NCBI RefSeq assembly: GCF_002300555.2
Contig: NZ_NTHN02000012.1
Coordinates: 1 to 64,000, forward strand
Direction of reading: 5' to 3'
DNA: 64,000 bases
From: Alloyangia mangrovi
GTDB taxonomy: Bacteria; Pseudomonadota; Alphaproteobacteria; Rhodobacterales; Rhodobacteraceae
Shown here piece by piece: positions 17,355-26,375 of the stretch. How positions within the stretch are numbered: position 1 is the first letter of the stretch; each line of letters begins with the position of its first letter. Below the pieces are notes generated by a model. The model did no database searches and had not been told where the DNA came from. It was given only the letters and a program-made list of their open reading frames with translations. Made by a program: the position numbers and the translations under genes.

Positions 17355-18413
17355 ATGACGCATGCCACCACCCCGCCCATCTTCGACGGCCACAACGATC
17401 TCCTGCTGCGTCTGCTTGGCGGGGCGGTCACCGCGAGCGGCGTGACCAACGGCCTTGGCAGCGGCCACATCGACCTGCCGCGCGCCCGGAAGGGCGGCTT
17501 CGGCGGCGGCTTCTTCGCGATCTTCGTGCCGAGCCCGGCCAAGCCCGGCGACGACATGGAGGCGATGAGCCGCCCGCAGTACGACCTGCCGCTGCCCGAG
17601 ATGATCCCCCAGCCCGAGGCGCTCGAAACCACCTGGCGCGGGGTCGAGGCCTTCGAGGCGCTGGCCGCCGCCGGTGCCATCACCCCCTGCACCACCGCCG
17701 CCGAAATCGAGGCCGCGCTCGGCGGGCCGAAGATGGCCGCCGTGCTGCACCTCGAGGGCGCCGAGGCGATCGGCCCCGATCTCGAGGAGCTGCACGCGCT
17801 CCATGCCCGCGGGCTGCGCTCGTTGGGTCCGGTCTGGTCGCGCCCGACGATCTTCGGCAACGGCGTGCCCTTCCGCTATCCCTCGACGCCCGACACCGGC
17901 GAGGGCCTCACCGAGGCCGGCAAGCGGCTGGTCAGGGAATGCAACGCGCTCAAGGTGATGATCGACCTGTCGCACCTCAACGAGAAGGGAATGGACGATG
18001 TCGCCGCGCTCTCCGACGCGCCGCTGGTCGCAACCCATTCCAACGCCCACGCGGTGACCACTCACGCCCGCAACCTCACCGACCGGCAACTGGCGATGAT
18101 CGCCGAGAGCGACGGCATGGTCGGCATCAACTTCGCCACCGCCTTCCTGCGCGAGGACGGGCGGATGGGCAGCGACTGCGGCCTCGACGTGGTGCTGCGC
18201 CATCTCGACCACCTGATCGGCAAGCTCGGCGAGGACCGTGTCGGCTTTGGCTCGGACTTCGACGGCGCGACGGTGCCTGAGGGCATCGCCGATGTCGCCG
18301 GCCTGCCGAACCTGCGCGCCGCGATGACCGCCCATGGCATCGATGCCGCGCTGATGGAAAAGCTCTGCTTCGGCAACTGGCTGCGGGTGCTTCGCAAGAC
18401 CTGGGGCGAATAA
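17355..18413 (+). CDS. Membrane dipeptidase, peptidase M19 family
   Basis: This 352-residue zinc hydrolase belongs to the renal dipeptidase family. Motifs in order are FDGHNDLL (His-x-Asp metal ligands), HLEGAEAIG (bridging Glu), VMIDLSHLNEKG, VATHSNAHAV and RVGFGSDFDG. No signal peptide is seen, so it is probably cytoplasmic. I start at ATG 17355; the open frame continues upstream only because of the frame break in the transporter gene. It may cleave a dipeptide or related amide brought in by that transporter. Confidence 0.93.
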   Translation: MTHATTPPIFDGHNDLLLRLLGGAVTASGVTNGLGSGHIDLPRARKGGFGGGFFAIFVPSPAKPGDDMEAMSRPQYDLPLPEMIPQPEALETTWRGVEAFEALAAAGAITPCTTAAEIEAALGGPKMAAVLHLEGAEAIGPDLEELHALHARGLRSLGPVWSRPTIFGNGVPFRYPSTPDTGEGLTEAGKRLVRECNALKVMIDLSHLNEKGMDDVAALSDAPLVATHSNAHAVTTHARNLTDRQLAMIAESDGMVGINFATAFLREDGRMGSDCGLDVVLRHLDHLIGKLGEDRVGFGSDFDGATVPEGIADVAGLPNLRAAMTAHGIDAALMEKLCFGNWLRVLRKTWGE

Positions 18414-18511
18414 GCCGCGCCGGCCTTCGTCTCTTTTGAACGTCGCCGAGGGGAATCCGGCGCCCGCCGCGCGATCTCCTGCCGTCGTCCACCCAAACCA
18501 GAGGCCGAGCC

Positions 18512-18928
18512 ATGCCTGAATCCCCGAGTATCCCGACCCCCGCCGTTCTGGCCGTTCTCCACCGCGGCGACGCGGTGCTGCTGGTGCGCCGGGCAAACCC
18601 GCCCGACGCCGGTCTCTGGGGATTTCCCGGGGGCAAGGTCGAGCGCGGCGAGACGCTCGCGCAGGCGACCGAGCGGGAGCTGCTGGAAGAGACCGGCATC
18701 ACGGCGCGCGCCTGCGAGCCGATCACCGCGCTCGATGTGCTGGACGAGGAGCAGGGGCAGCTGCGCCACCACTACATCCTGATCGCGCTGCGCTGCGAAG
18801 ACGCCGAGGGAGAGCCAAGAGCGGGTGACGATGCGCTCGAGGTGCGCTGGGTGCCGCTCGCGGGGCTGGACGACCTTCCGCTGAGCCGGGATGTCGCCCG
18901 GCTTGCCCGCATGACCGGGACACGGTGA
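18512..18928 (+). CDS. Nudix hydrolase
   Basis: This 138-residue protein has a complete Nudix box GX5EX7REUXEEXGU at residues 41-63 (GKVERGETLAQATERELLEE then TGI). Such enzymes hydrolyse nucleoside diphosphates linked to another group; the early GLWGFPGG resembles MutT/ADP-ribose pyrophosphatase-like members, but the substrate cannot be told. It is a single gene between the dipeptidase and convergent fabD. Confidence 0.9.
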   Translation: MPESPSIPTPAVLAVLHRGDAVLLVRRANPPDAGLWGFPGGKVERGETLAQATERELLEETGITARACEPITALDVLDEEQGQLRHHYILIALRCEDAEGEPRAGDDALEVRWVPLAGLDDLPLSRDVARLARMTGTR

Positions 18929-18983
18929 GGCGCAGAGCCCCGGCGCCGTCCCCGGGGTGACAGCGGACAGGCCGCCTCCGGCA

Positions 18984-19006
18984 GGGATATTGGGACCTAG
19001 AAGAAA
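18984..19006 (-). repeat. Partial copy of the intergenic repeat
   Basis: The minus strand reads TTTCTTCTAGGTCCCAATAT then CCC, matching the first third of the copies at 20086 and 62054. It then diverges. Here it abuts the fabD terminator stem. Confidence 0.6.
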
Positions 19007-19032
19007 GGCAGGGGAGCGCGAGCCCCCCTGCC
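19007..19032 (-). terminator. Rho-independent terminator of fabD
   Basis: GGCAGGGG (19007-19014) pairs with CCCCTGCC (19025-19032). Read leftward, in the fabD direction, the stem is followed by TTTCTTC, supplied by the adjoining repeat fragment. It may serve the convergent Nudix gene as well. Confidence 0.6.
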
Positions 19033-19061
19033 CTTGCAGGATGTGCCGATGTGGCGGGCGG

Positions 19062-19997
19062 TCAGACCGCTTCGAGGGCTGCGGTCACATCTTCCGGAGC
19101 GCCGACGTTGCGCAGGGCGGCGCTGCGCTCGATGCGCTTGACCATGCCCGAGAGCGCCTTGCCCGCACCGATCTCCCAGAACTCGGTGACGCCCTGCGCG
19201 ACCATGTATTCCACCGACTCGCGCCAGCGGACCGAGCCGGTCACCTGCTCGACCAGAAGTGCGCGGATGCGGGCGGGATCGGTGACGGCCTCGGCGATCA
19301 CGTTGGCGACCAGCGGCACGCTCGGCGCGGTGATCTCGACCCGCTCCAGCGCCTCGGCCATGACCTCGGCGGCCGGGGCCATCAGGGCGCAGTGGAAGGG
19401 GGCGCTCACCGGCAGCAGCAGCGCGCGCTTGGCGCCCTTCGCCTTGGCGATGTCGAGCGCCCGCTCGACCGCGGCCTTGCTGCCCGAGATCACCACCTGC
19501 GACGGGTCATTGTCATTCGCCGCGGCGCAGACCTCGCCCTGCGCGGCCTCCTCGGCCACGGCGCGGGCGCCGGCGAGATCGAGGCCCAGCAGCGCCGCCA
19601 TGGCGCCCTCGCCGACCGGCACGGCAGCCTGCATGGCCTTGCCACGGGTGCGCAGCAGCTTGGCGGCATCCCCGACGCTCAGCGCGCCGGCGGCGGTCAG
19701 CGCCGAGTATTCCCCCAGCGAATGGCCGGCGACGAAGCTCGCCGCGCCGATCTCGATGCCCTCGGCCTCGAGCGCGCGCATGGCGGCCAGCGAGGTCGCC
19801 ATCAGCGCCGGTTGCGCATTCTCGGTGAGAGTGAGCGTTTCGATGTCGCCCTCCCAGATCAGCGACGAGAGGTTCTCGCCCAGCGCCGCGTCCACCTCGT
19901 CGAACACGGCTTTCGCCGCCGGGTAGGCCTCGGCGAGCGCCTTGCCCATGCCGATGGTCTGCGCCCCCTGACCGGGGAAAATGAAAGCTCGCGTCAT
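19062..19997 (-). CDS. fabD: FabD, malonyl-CoA:ACP transacylase
   Basis: FabD moves malonyl from CoA to acyl carrier protein for fatty acid synthesis. The 311-residue protein starts MTRAFIFPGQGAQTIGMG, has the nucleophile Ser93 in GHSLGEYS and the catalytic His202 in PVSAPFH. The frame is open for another 1.6 kb upstream, but similarity begins at the ATG at 19997. No fabG/acpP lies on this side within the window, so it appears as a single transcription unit. Confidence 0.96.
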   Translation of the reverse strand: MTRAFIFPGQGAQTIGMGKALAEAYPAAKAVFDEVDAALGENLSSLIWEGDIETLTLTENAQPALMATSLAAMRALEAEGIEIGAASFVAGHSLGEYSALTAAGALSVGDAAKLLRTRGKAMQAAVPVGEGAMAALLGLDLAGARAVAEEAAQGEVCAAANDNDPSQVVISGSKAAVERALDIAKAKGAKRALLLPVSAPFHCALMAPAAEVMAEALERVEITAPSVPLVANVIAEAVTDPARIRALLVEQVTGSVRWRESVEYMVAQGVTEFWEIGAGKALSGMVKRIERSAALRNVGAPEDVTAALEAV

Positions 19998-20085
19998 GAT
20001 CGTCTCTCCTAAGGCTCTGTCCGCGCTTTGGCGCGCAGTCCTACTCCCAAGCGGCCGCCCGCGCAACGCCCGGTGCTTCGGCCCC

Positions 20086-20150
20086 TTCTTCCAGGTCCCA
20101 ATATCCCGGGGGAGTCCGCGGCAGCGGACGGGGGCAGCGCCCCCGGGGCG
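20086..20150. repeat. Full copy of the Rhodobacterales-type intergenic repeat
   Basis: TTCTTCCAGGTCCCAATATC is followed by a GGGGGAGTCCGC...GCGGAC dyad and GGGGGCAGCGCCCCC. The two inverted repeats could form hairpins. A near-identical copy lies at 62054-62112. It is in the fabD upstream region, within the 273-base gap to the binding-protein gene, which otherwise shows nothing clear. Confidence 0.7.
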
Positions 20151-20270
20151 GTCACGCAGGACAGAAAGCCGACCCACGCCGATGACACCACCTTTGTCAG
20201 CCGCGGCATTCGCGCGTAAGAGGGGTCCGCGGGAGTTTCGTTCGCCCGCCAACGAGGAGACGCGACCGAG

Positions 20271-21494
20271 ATGACCCTGCTTCGACGCACCGTTCTGGCG
20301 CTTGCCGCAGCAACTGCCCTGACCCCATCCACCCTGCTTGCCCAGGAGACGGACACGGCGCCGATCAAGATCGGCGAGATCAACCACTTCAAGCGCCTCG
20401 CGGCCTTTGCCGAGCCCTACCGCAAGGGTATCGAGCTGGCGGTGAGCGAGATCAACGCGAACGGCGGCGTACTGGGCCGGCCGCTGGAGTTCCTCTTCCG
20501 CGACGACCAGGGCGATCCCGCCGAGGCGGTGCGCATCGCCGAAGAACTGATGACCCGCGATGGCGCGGTGATGCTCACCGGCACGATCCTCAGCAACGTC
20601 GGCCTGGCGATCAGCTCCTTCGCCGCCGAGAAGCACTACGTCTACCTTGCCTCGGAGCCGCTGGCGGACACGCTGGTCTGGGGGTCGGGCAATCCCTACA
20701 CCTTCCGCCTGCGCACCTCGACCTGGGTGCAGGCCGCGATGCTGGCCGAACAGGCGGCGAGCACCGACGCCATCCGCTACGCCACCATCGCGCCGAACTA
20801 TGCCTATGGCACCGAGGCGGTCGCCGCCTTCAAGGCCAACCTCACGCGGCTCAAGCCCGAGGTCGAGTTCGTCGCCGAGCAATGGCCGCCGCTGTTCAAC
20901 ATCGATGCCGGCGCCGAGGCGCAGGCACTGGAGCGCGCCAAGCCCGACGCGATCTACAACGTCACCTTCGGCACCGACCTTGCCAAGCTGGTGCGCGAGG
21001 GCACCGACCGCGGGCTCTTTGACGGGCGCGACGTCTATGGCCTGCTGACCGGCGAGCCGGAGTACTTCGAGCCGCTCGGCGACGAGGCCCCCGAGGGCTG
21101 GTTCGTCACCGGCTACCCCTGGTACGATTTTGCCGAGGGCACCCCCGGCGGGGACTTCGTCGCGGCCTACGAGGCGATGTTCGGCGAGACCCCGAAGAAC
21201 GGCAGCAACGTCGGTTACCTGACCGGGCTCTCGGTCGCCGCCGCCATCGAACGCGCCGGCAGCACCGAGACCGAGGCGATCCGTGCCGCCTTTGAGGATC
21301 TGGATATCCCCGACACGCCCATCGGCCCGCTGCACTACCGCGCGCTCGACAACCAGTCGACGCTGGGCGCCTTCGTCGGCACCACGGAGCTGAACGCTGC
21401 AGGAGAAGGCGTGATGGTGGATTGGTCCTACAAGGACCCCGCGCCCTACATGCCCTCGGACGACGAGATCCGCGCGATGCGCCCCGCCGAGTGA
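20271..21494 (+). CDS. Branched-chain amino acid/amide-type ABC transporter substrate-binding protein
   Basis: This 407-residue LivJ/LivK-type periplasmic protein has a signal peptide ending near residue 24 (LTPSTLLAQ). The mature protein starts IKIGEINHFKRLAAFAEPYR and contains LEFLFRDDQGDPAEAVRIAE, the family's first lobe. It feeds the LivHM-G-F transporter that follows. The ligand may be an amino acid, amide, urea or aromatic acid; the sequence does not decide. A hairpin follows the stop. Confidence 0.92.
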   Translation: MTLLRRTVLALAAATALTPSTLLAQETDTAPIKIGEINHFKRLAAFAEPYRKGIELAVSEINANGGVLGRPLEFLFRDDQGDPAEAVRIAEELMTRDGAVMLTGTILSNVGLAISSFAAEKHYVYLASEPLADTLVWGSGNPYTFRLRTSTWVQAAMLAEQAASTDAIRYATIAPNYAYGTEAVAAFKANLTRLKPEVEFVAEQWPPLFNIDAGAEAQALERAKPDAIYNVTFGTDLAKLVREGTDRGLFDGRDVYGLLTGEPEYFEPLGDEAPEGWFVTGYPWYDFAEGTPGGDFVAAYEAMFGETPKNGSNVGYLTGLSVAAAIERAGSTETEAIRAAFEDLDIPDTPIGPLHYRALDNQSTLGAFVGTTELNAAGEGVMVDWSYKDPAPYMPSDDEIRAMRPAE

Positions 21495-21500
21495 AACAGC

Positions 21501-21528
21501 GGCGGAGAGGCCATGGAGCCTCTCTGCC
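21501..21528 (+). terminator. Hairpin after the Liv-type binding-protein gene
   Basis: GGCGGAGAGGC (21501-21511) pairs with GCCTCTCTGCC (21518-21528) with one wobble. No T-run follows, so it is more likely an mRNA-stabilising or attenuating stem than a full terminator. The same position, behind a binding-protein gene, carries hairpins in the phn and peptide operons of this window. Confidence 0.55.
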
Positions 21529-21644
21529 ACTCCACGTTCCCGCGTGGATCGATCGCGAGCCACCGCAAGACCGTGCCGGCTCTCTCCGGCCACGCGCCTT
21601 TGCTACCCGGCGCATAACTTCCGACAGTCGAGCATCCCTGCCCC

Positions 21645-23504
21645 ATGGCCTTCTACCTCGCCCTGTTCCTGACCGGCCTTGCCAATGCCGCGGCGCTTTT
21701 CCTCGTCGCCTCGGGGCTGTCGTTGATCTTCGGCGTGACTCGGATCGTCAACTTCGCGCATGGCTCGCTCTACATGCTCGGCGCCTTCATCGGGGTCACC
21801 CTCATGCAGGTGCTGCCGGGCGCGGTGGGCTTCTGGGGCGCAATCCTGCTGACCGGGCTGGCGGTCGGCGTCATCGGCGCGCTGGTCGAGATCGTGGTGC
21901 TGCGGCGCATCTACCGCGCGCCGGAGCTCTTCCAGCTTGTCGCCACTTTCGGCGTGATCCTCGTCATACAGGATCTGGCGCTGATGATCTGGGGCGCCGA
22001 GGACCGGCTCGGCCCGCGCGCGCCCGGCCTGCGCGGGGTCTGGCGGATCTTCGGCGAGCCGGTGCCCAAGTATGACATCGTGCTCATTGCCATCACCCCG
22101 GTCATCCTGCTGGCGCTGTGGTACCTGATCACCCGCACCCGGCTCGGCATCCTCGTGCGCGCGGCAACGCAGGACCGCGAGATGGTCGGCGCGCTCGGGG
22201 TCAATCAGGCGTGGCTCTTCACCGGGGTCTTTGCCCTAGGCTCGGCGCTGGCTGGATGGGGCGGCGCCCTGCAACTGCCGAAGGGCGGTGCGGATCTGCT
22301 CATGGATTTCAACATCATCGGCACAGTCTTCGTGGTGGTGGTGATCGGCGGCATGGGAAGCCTGCCCGGCGCCTTCATAGCGGCGGTGCTGATCTCGGTA
22401 CTCAATGCCTTCGGCGTCGCCTTCCTGCCGCAATCGACGCTGGTGCTGATGTTCGTCGTCATGGCGGCGGTGCTGATCGTCCGCCCTTACGGCCTGCTGG
22501 GCCGCGAGGAGGTCGCGGGCGAGCATGGTCAGGTCGGCGCGCCCGAGAGCCCGATCCGCCCTTACGGCCCGCGCGGCATCGTGTTGACCGCCTTCCTGTT
22601 GGCGCTGCTGGCCTCCCTGCCGGGCTTCGCCGAACCCTTCGTGCTGACGTTGGTGATCGATATCGTGGTCTTCGCCCTCTTCGCCGCCTCGCTGCATTTC
22701 ATCCTCGGCACCGGCGGCATGGTGAGCTTCGGCCACGCCGCCTTCTTTGGCGGGGGTGCCTATGCGGCGGCGCTGCTGGTCTTCCATACCGACACGCCGA
22801 TGGAGCTGGCCTTCCTCTTCGCGCCGCTCGCCGCCGGGCTGCTGGCGCTGGCGATCGGCTGGTTCTGCATCCGGCTCTCGGGGGTCTATTTCGCGATGCT
22901 GACTCTGGCCTTTTCGCAGCTTGTCTGGTCGCTGGCTTTCCAGTGGCGCAGCCTCACGCGCGGCGATGACGGGCTGATCAACATCTGGCCGGCGGACTGG
23001 CTGAACGGCCCGCTGCCCTATTACTACTTCACCCTGATCCTCGGGGTCGGCGGCATCCTCACCCTGCGCCACATCATCCATTCCCCCTTCGGATACGCGC
23101 TGCGCGCAGGGCGCGACAGCCCGCGGCAGGCCGAGGCGATGGGCATCGACGTCAAGCGCGTCCAGCTCGTCGCCTTTGCTCTGGCCGGGATGATGGCGGG
23201 GCTGGCGGGCGGGCTCTTCGTCTTTTCCAAGGGCTCGGTCTTTCCCACCGAGCTTGAGATTGCCAAGAGCTTCGATGCGCTGATCGTGGTCTTCCTCGGC
23301 GGGGTGAAGACCTTGGCAGGCGGCGTGGTCGGCGCCAGCTTCCTGACCTCGGTCGAGCATTGGCTCACCCGGCTCGAGTACTGGCGGCTGCTGCTGGGGC
23401 TGGTGATCATTGCCGTGGTGATCCTCATGCCCGAGGGCATCGTCGGCACCCTGCGGCGGCAGGCCTTGCGGCTGCGACGCGCCGACGAGGAGGCCCCGCG
23501 ATGA
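21645..23504 (+). CDS. Fused LivH-LivM permease of a branched-chain amino acid/amide-type ABC transporter
   Basis: The 619-residue protein joins two permeases that are usually separate. Residues 1 to about 290 are LivH-like (GLSLIFGVTRIVNFAHGSLYM). After a linker (GEHGQVGAPESPIRPYGPRG), residues about 310-600 are LivM-like (FILGTGGMVSFGHAAFFGGG, RAGRDSPRQAEAMGIDV). No long homopolymer lies at the junction, so this fusion looks genuine. The stop overlaps the livG-type ATPase start by ATGA. Confidence 0.92.
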   Translation: MAFYLALFLTGLANAAALFLVASGLSLIFGVTRIVNFAHGSLYMLGAFIGVTLMQVLPGAVGFWGAILLTGLAVGVIGALVEIVVLRRIYRAPELFQLVATFGVILVIQDLALMIWGAEDRLGPRAPGLRGVWRIFGEPVPKYDIVLIAITPVILLALWYLITRTRLGILVRAATQDREMVGALGVNQAWLFTGVFALGSALAGWGGALQLPKGGADLLMDFNIIGTVFVVVVIGGMGSLPGAFIAAVLISVLNAFGVAFLPQSTLVLMFVVMAAVLIVRPYGLLGREEVAGEHGQVGAPESPIRPYGPRGIVLTAFLLALLASLPGFAEPFVLTLVIDIVVFALFAASLHFILGTGGMVSFGHAAFFGGGAYAAALLVFHTDTPMELAFLFAPLAAGLLALAIGWFCIRLSGVYFAMLTLAFSQLVWSLAFQWRSLTRGDDGLINIWPADWLNGPLPYYYFTLILGVGGILTLRHIIHSPFGYALRAGRDSPRQAEAMGIDVKRVQLVAFALAGMMAGLAGGLFVFSKGSVFPTELEIAKSFDALIVVFLGGVKTLAGGVVGASFLTSVEHWLTRLEYWRLLLGLVIIAVVILMPEGIVGTLRRQALRLRRADEEAPR

Positions 23505-24271
23505 CCGAGATCCTCCGCGCCGAGCGCCTGCGCAAGAGCTACGACGGTTTTCTCGCCGTGGACGGGGTCAGCTTCTCCGTCCGCGCGGGAGAGCTAAAGG
23601 CCCTCATCGGCCCCAATGGCGCCGGCAAGTCCACCTGCTTCAACATGCTCACCGGGCAACTCAAACCCACGGCGGGCGAGGTCTACCTGCGCGGCACCCG
23701 GATCACCGGCAAGCCGCCGCGCGAGATCTGGCGGATGGGCGTCGGCCGCACTTTCCAGATCACCGGCACATACCGCTCGATGAGCGTGATCGAGAACGTG
23801 CAGATGGCGTTGATCAGTCACCACCGGCGGCTCTTCTCCTTTGGCCTGCGGGCGTGGAAGCTCTACCGCGAGGAAGCGCTGGAATTCCTGCGCACTGTCT
23901 CGCTCGAAGATCAGGCCGACCGCCCCTGCTCGGTGCTGGCCTACGGCGACCTGAAGCGACTCGAGCTGGCCATCGCGCTCTGCCACCGCCCGCGCCTGCT
24001 GCTGATGGACGAGCCGACGGCGGGCATGGCCCCGTCGGCGCGGATCGAGCTCATGCAGCTCGTGGCCGATATCGTCCGCGACCAAGGTCTGTCTGTGCTC
24101 TTCACCGAGCACGACATGGACGTGGTCTTTGCCCATGCGCATCACATCATGGTGCTGAACCGGGGCAAGCTGATCGCCGATGGCACCGCCGAAGAGGTGC
24201 GCAGCGATCCCAAGGTGCAGGAGGTCTACCTCGGCGGAGGAACGCTCTTCAAGGAGGCGGGTCGTGCTTGA
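23501..24271 (+). CDS. LivG-type ABC transporter ATPase
   Basis: This 256-residue ATPase has Walker A GPNGAGKST, the LivG-typical GRTFQI(T) stretch, a modified signature (VLAYGDLKRLELAIAL) and Walker B LLLMDEPTAGM. It starts at the ATG at 23501, overlapping the permease stop. The open frame extends 47 codons upstream inside the permease but is not coding there. Works with the LivF-type partner on the fused permease. Confidence 0.94.
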   Translation: MTEILRAERLRKSYDGFLAVDGVSFSVRAGELKALIGPNGAGKSTCFNMLTGQLKPTAGEVYLRGTRITGKPPREIWRMGVGRTFQITGTYRSMSVIENVQMALISHHRRLFSFGLRAWKLYREEALEFLRTVSLEDQADRPCSVLAYGDLKRLELAIALCHRPRLLLMDEPTAGMAPSARIELMQLVADIVRDQGLSVLFTEHDMDVVFAHAHHIMVLNRGKLIADGTAEEVRSDPKVQEVYLGGGTLFKEAGRA

Positions 24272-24965
24272 GATCTCGGAGATCCACAGCTTCTACGGCA
24301 AGGCGCATATCCTCGGCGGGCTGAGCTTTTCCGTGGCACGCGGCGAGGTGGTGGCGCTGCTCGGGCGCAATGGCGCGGGCAAGTCCACCACGATGAAATC
24401 GGTGATGCAGCTGCTGCCGCCGCGCTCGGGCTCGGTCACCTTCGAAGGCCACGAGCTGGTCGGCCTGCCCGCCTATCGCGTCGCCAAGGCGGGGATCGGC
24501 TACGTTCCCGAGGACCGGCGGGTGTTCTCCGATCTCACGGTGCTCGAGAACCTCGAGGTCGGCCGTCAGCCCCAGCGCGAAGGCGCGCCGCATTGGACCG
24601 TCGAGCAGCTCTTCGAGCTCTTCCCCAACCTCGCCGAGCGACGGCACAACCGCGGCAAGCACATGTCGGGCGGCGAGCAGCAGATGCTGACCATCGCGCG
24701 CACGCTGATGGGCAACCCGGCGCTGCTGCTGCTCGACGAGCCGTCCGAGGGCATCGCTCCGGTGATCGTCGAGCAGATGGCGCGCAGTATCCTCCGGCTC
24801 AAGGCGGAGGGGTTGACCGTGCTGATCTCCGAGCAGAACCTGCATTTCGCTCGCGCCGTGGCCGACCGGGCGATCATCCTCGAGAGCGGCCGGAAAACGT
24901 TCGACGGCAGCTTCGAAGCGCTCGAAAAACAGCCGGAAATCCGCGATGCCTACCTTTCGCTCTGA
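24264..24965 (+). CDS. LivF-type ABC transporter ATPase
   Basis: This 233-residue ATPase starts with GTG at 24264 (VLEISEIHSFYG), 8 bases before the end of the livG-type gene. Motifs are Walker A GRNGAGKST, the LivF block GIGYVPEDRRVFSDLTVLEN, the signature MSGGEQQML and Walker B LLLLDEPSEGIAP. It completes the importer. The MarR gene follows after 82 bases. Confidence 0.93.
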   Translation: MLEISEIHSFYGKAHILGGLSFSVARGEVVALLGRNGAGKSTTMKSVMQLLPPRSGSVTFEGHELVGLPAYRVAKAGIGYVPEDRRVFSDLTVLENLEVGRQPQREGAPHWTVEQLFELFPNLAERRHNRGKHMSGGEQQMLTIARTLMGNPALLLLDEPSEGIAPVIVEQMARSILRLKAEGLTVLISEQNLHFARAVADRAIILESGRKTFDGSFEALEKQPEIRDAYLSL

Positions 24966-25047
24966 GGTTGACGCCAAGTAGCGCCACATCGGCGTTGCCG
25001 TGCCTCGCCCGACGCCCTACCTCTGGGAAAGAGGAAGGAGCGCACCC

Positions 25048-25494
25048 TTGGCCGACACGCCCAAAGCCCGCACGAGCGACGAGCATGGTTACCAGCTGCA
25101 CGAGCAGGTCGGCTTCCTGCTGCGCAAGGCCTACCAGCGCAACTGCACGATCTTCTCGGACAAGATCGACGGCACGCTGACCATGATGCAGTTCTCGATC
25201 CTGCACCGGCTGGCCGAGGACGGGCCGATGTCTCAGAACCTTCTGGGCCGCTCGGTGGCCATGGACGGGGCGACGACCAAGGGTGTGGTCGACCGGCTTG
25301 GCGCGCGCGGACTCTTGCGCACCGAGCGCGATCCCTCGGACCGGCGGCGACACCTCGTCTCGCTCACCGCCGAGGGGGTGGCGCTTGTAAACTCGGCCAC
25401 CGACGCCGCCATCGAGGTCAGCGCCGACGTGCTCGTCCCGCTGAACAAGCGCGAGCGCGAGACGCTGATCCGCCTGCTCGGAAAGATCGCCTGA
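25048..25494 (+). CDS. MarR-family transcriptional regulator
   Basis: This 148-residue protein has a winged helix domain (PMSQNLLGRSVAMDGATTKG as the recognition region, DPSDRRRHLVSLT as the wing) typical of MarR. I start at the TTG at 25048 because AAGGAG lies 7 bases upstream and the earlier frame start lacks a ribosome site. It follows the Liv-type transporter on the same strand and may be its regulator, sensing the imported compound or a product. It converges with the EEP gene, with one base between. Confidence 0.87.
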   Translation: MADTPKARTSDEHGYQLHEQVGFLLRKAYQRNCTIFSDKIDGTLTMMQFSILHRLAEDGPMSQNLLGRSVAMDGATTKGVVDRLGARGLLRTERDPSDRRRHLVSLTAEGVALVNSATDAAIEVSADVLVPLNKRERETLIRLLGKIA

Positions 25495-25495
25495 G

Positions 25496-26296
25496 CTACA
25501 GTTCCAACAGCAGCGGGCAATGGTCCGAGACCTCGGGATCGCGCACCACGCTGAAGCCCCGGACCGCGGCGGCGTCACTGACCAGCATGTAATCCGCGAA
25601 CTTGCCGGGCTTGGCGTAATGCACACTGCGCGTGCCCTCGAAGCCCCGCGTGGTCACCAGTTCGGTCAGGCCATCCTCCGTCATCAGACGCAGGGTTGCG
25701 CTCTCCGGCTCGACGTTGAAATCGCCGCAGGCAATGCGCAGGTCGCCCGGTTCGGCCACCTGCTGGAGCAGGGCAAGAAAGCGCCGCGCCTGCACCGCGC
25801 GTTCGGGCGTGTCCATCTTGCCGCGCAGGTCGCGCAGCCCGTGCATCTGGACGATGCTCACCGCCCGGCCCCGCACGTGGTCGAAGACCCGCACCGCGTG
25901 GGCGCTGCGCGAGCGCGGGTGATCGCCGAAGCCATCGGGCTCGTAGCCCTTGTGCACGAAGCCCTGCGCTTGGCCGATGATCGGCAGCGACGGGTGCACG
26001 AAGGTGGCCAGTCCCCAGCGCGAGGGCACGGGCGTCTCGCCGTCCCAGAGCATGCCCTGCGCCGCCAGGCAGAAGATCGCCACATGCTCGGGAAGAGCGC
26101 CTGCCACCTCGGAGAAGAGGTTAGCGCGCTGAGGCAGCACGTGCTCGCCATCACGGTAGGTGAGGTCAGCCTTGTCGGTCTCGGGGCTGTGGATCACCTC
26201 CTGCAGGCAGAGCACCTCCGGCGCCTCCGACGCCAGGTATTGCAGCAAGGGCACGTGCAGCGTCCCGCCCCAGGCGTTGAGTGACATGATCCGCAT
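25496..26296 (-). CDS. Endonuclease/exonuclease/phosphatase-family hydrolase
   Basis: This 266-residue EEP-fold protein has MRIMSLNAWGG, the metal-binding Glu in LCLQEV, the Asn/Asp pair in CGDFNVEPES and the C-terminal SDHCPLLLEL. Members cut DNA, phosphodiesters or sphingomyelin; nothing here decides the substrate, and no signal peptide is present. The ATG at 26296 is favoured over one five codons upstream because the beta-strand start IMSLNAW follows directly. Confidence 0.85.
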   Translation of the reverse strand: MRIMSLNAWGGTLHVPLLQYLASEAPEVLCLQEVIHSPETDKADLTYRDGEHVLPQRANLFSEVAGALPEHVAIFCLAAQGMLWDGETPVPSRWGLATFVHPSLPIIGQAQGFVHKGYEPDGFGDHPRSRSAHAVRVFDHVRGRAVSIVQMHGLRDLRGKMDTPERAVQARRFLALLQQVAEPGDLRIACGDFNVEPESATLRLMTEDGLTELVTTRGFEGTRSVHYAKPGKFADYMLVSDAAAVRGFSVVRDPEVSDHCPLLLEL

Positions 26297-26317
26297 CGCG
26301 CGCCCTCCCAAGGAAAA

Positions 26318-26342
26318 CCCCGGGGCGCGGAACGCCCCGGGG
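26318..26342 (-). terminator. Terminator of the RND efflux operon
   Basis: CCCCGGGGCG (26318-26327) and CGCCCCGGGG (26333-26342) form a perfect 10-base stem with a 5-base loop. Read leftward from the RND gene, the stem is followed by TTTTCC. Confidence 0.75.
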
Positions 26343-26375
26343 CCTTGCTAACGGATAAGTCCGTGCGGGGAAACG

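Noticed and set aside
15846-18413. A natural transporter-dipeptidase fusion of 855 residues
   Set aside because: The region between the domains is out-of-frame Arg/Ala-rich sequence, while the true second transporter half lies in the next frame after a C8 run.
19062-21593. An 843-residue FabD with a large N-terminal extension
   Set aside because: The extension is antisense to the Liv-type binding protein and has no motif; FabD similarity starts at the ATG at 19997.
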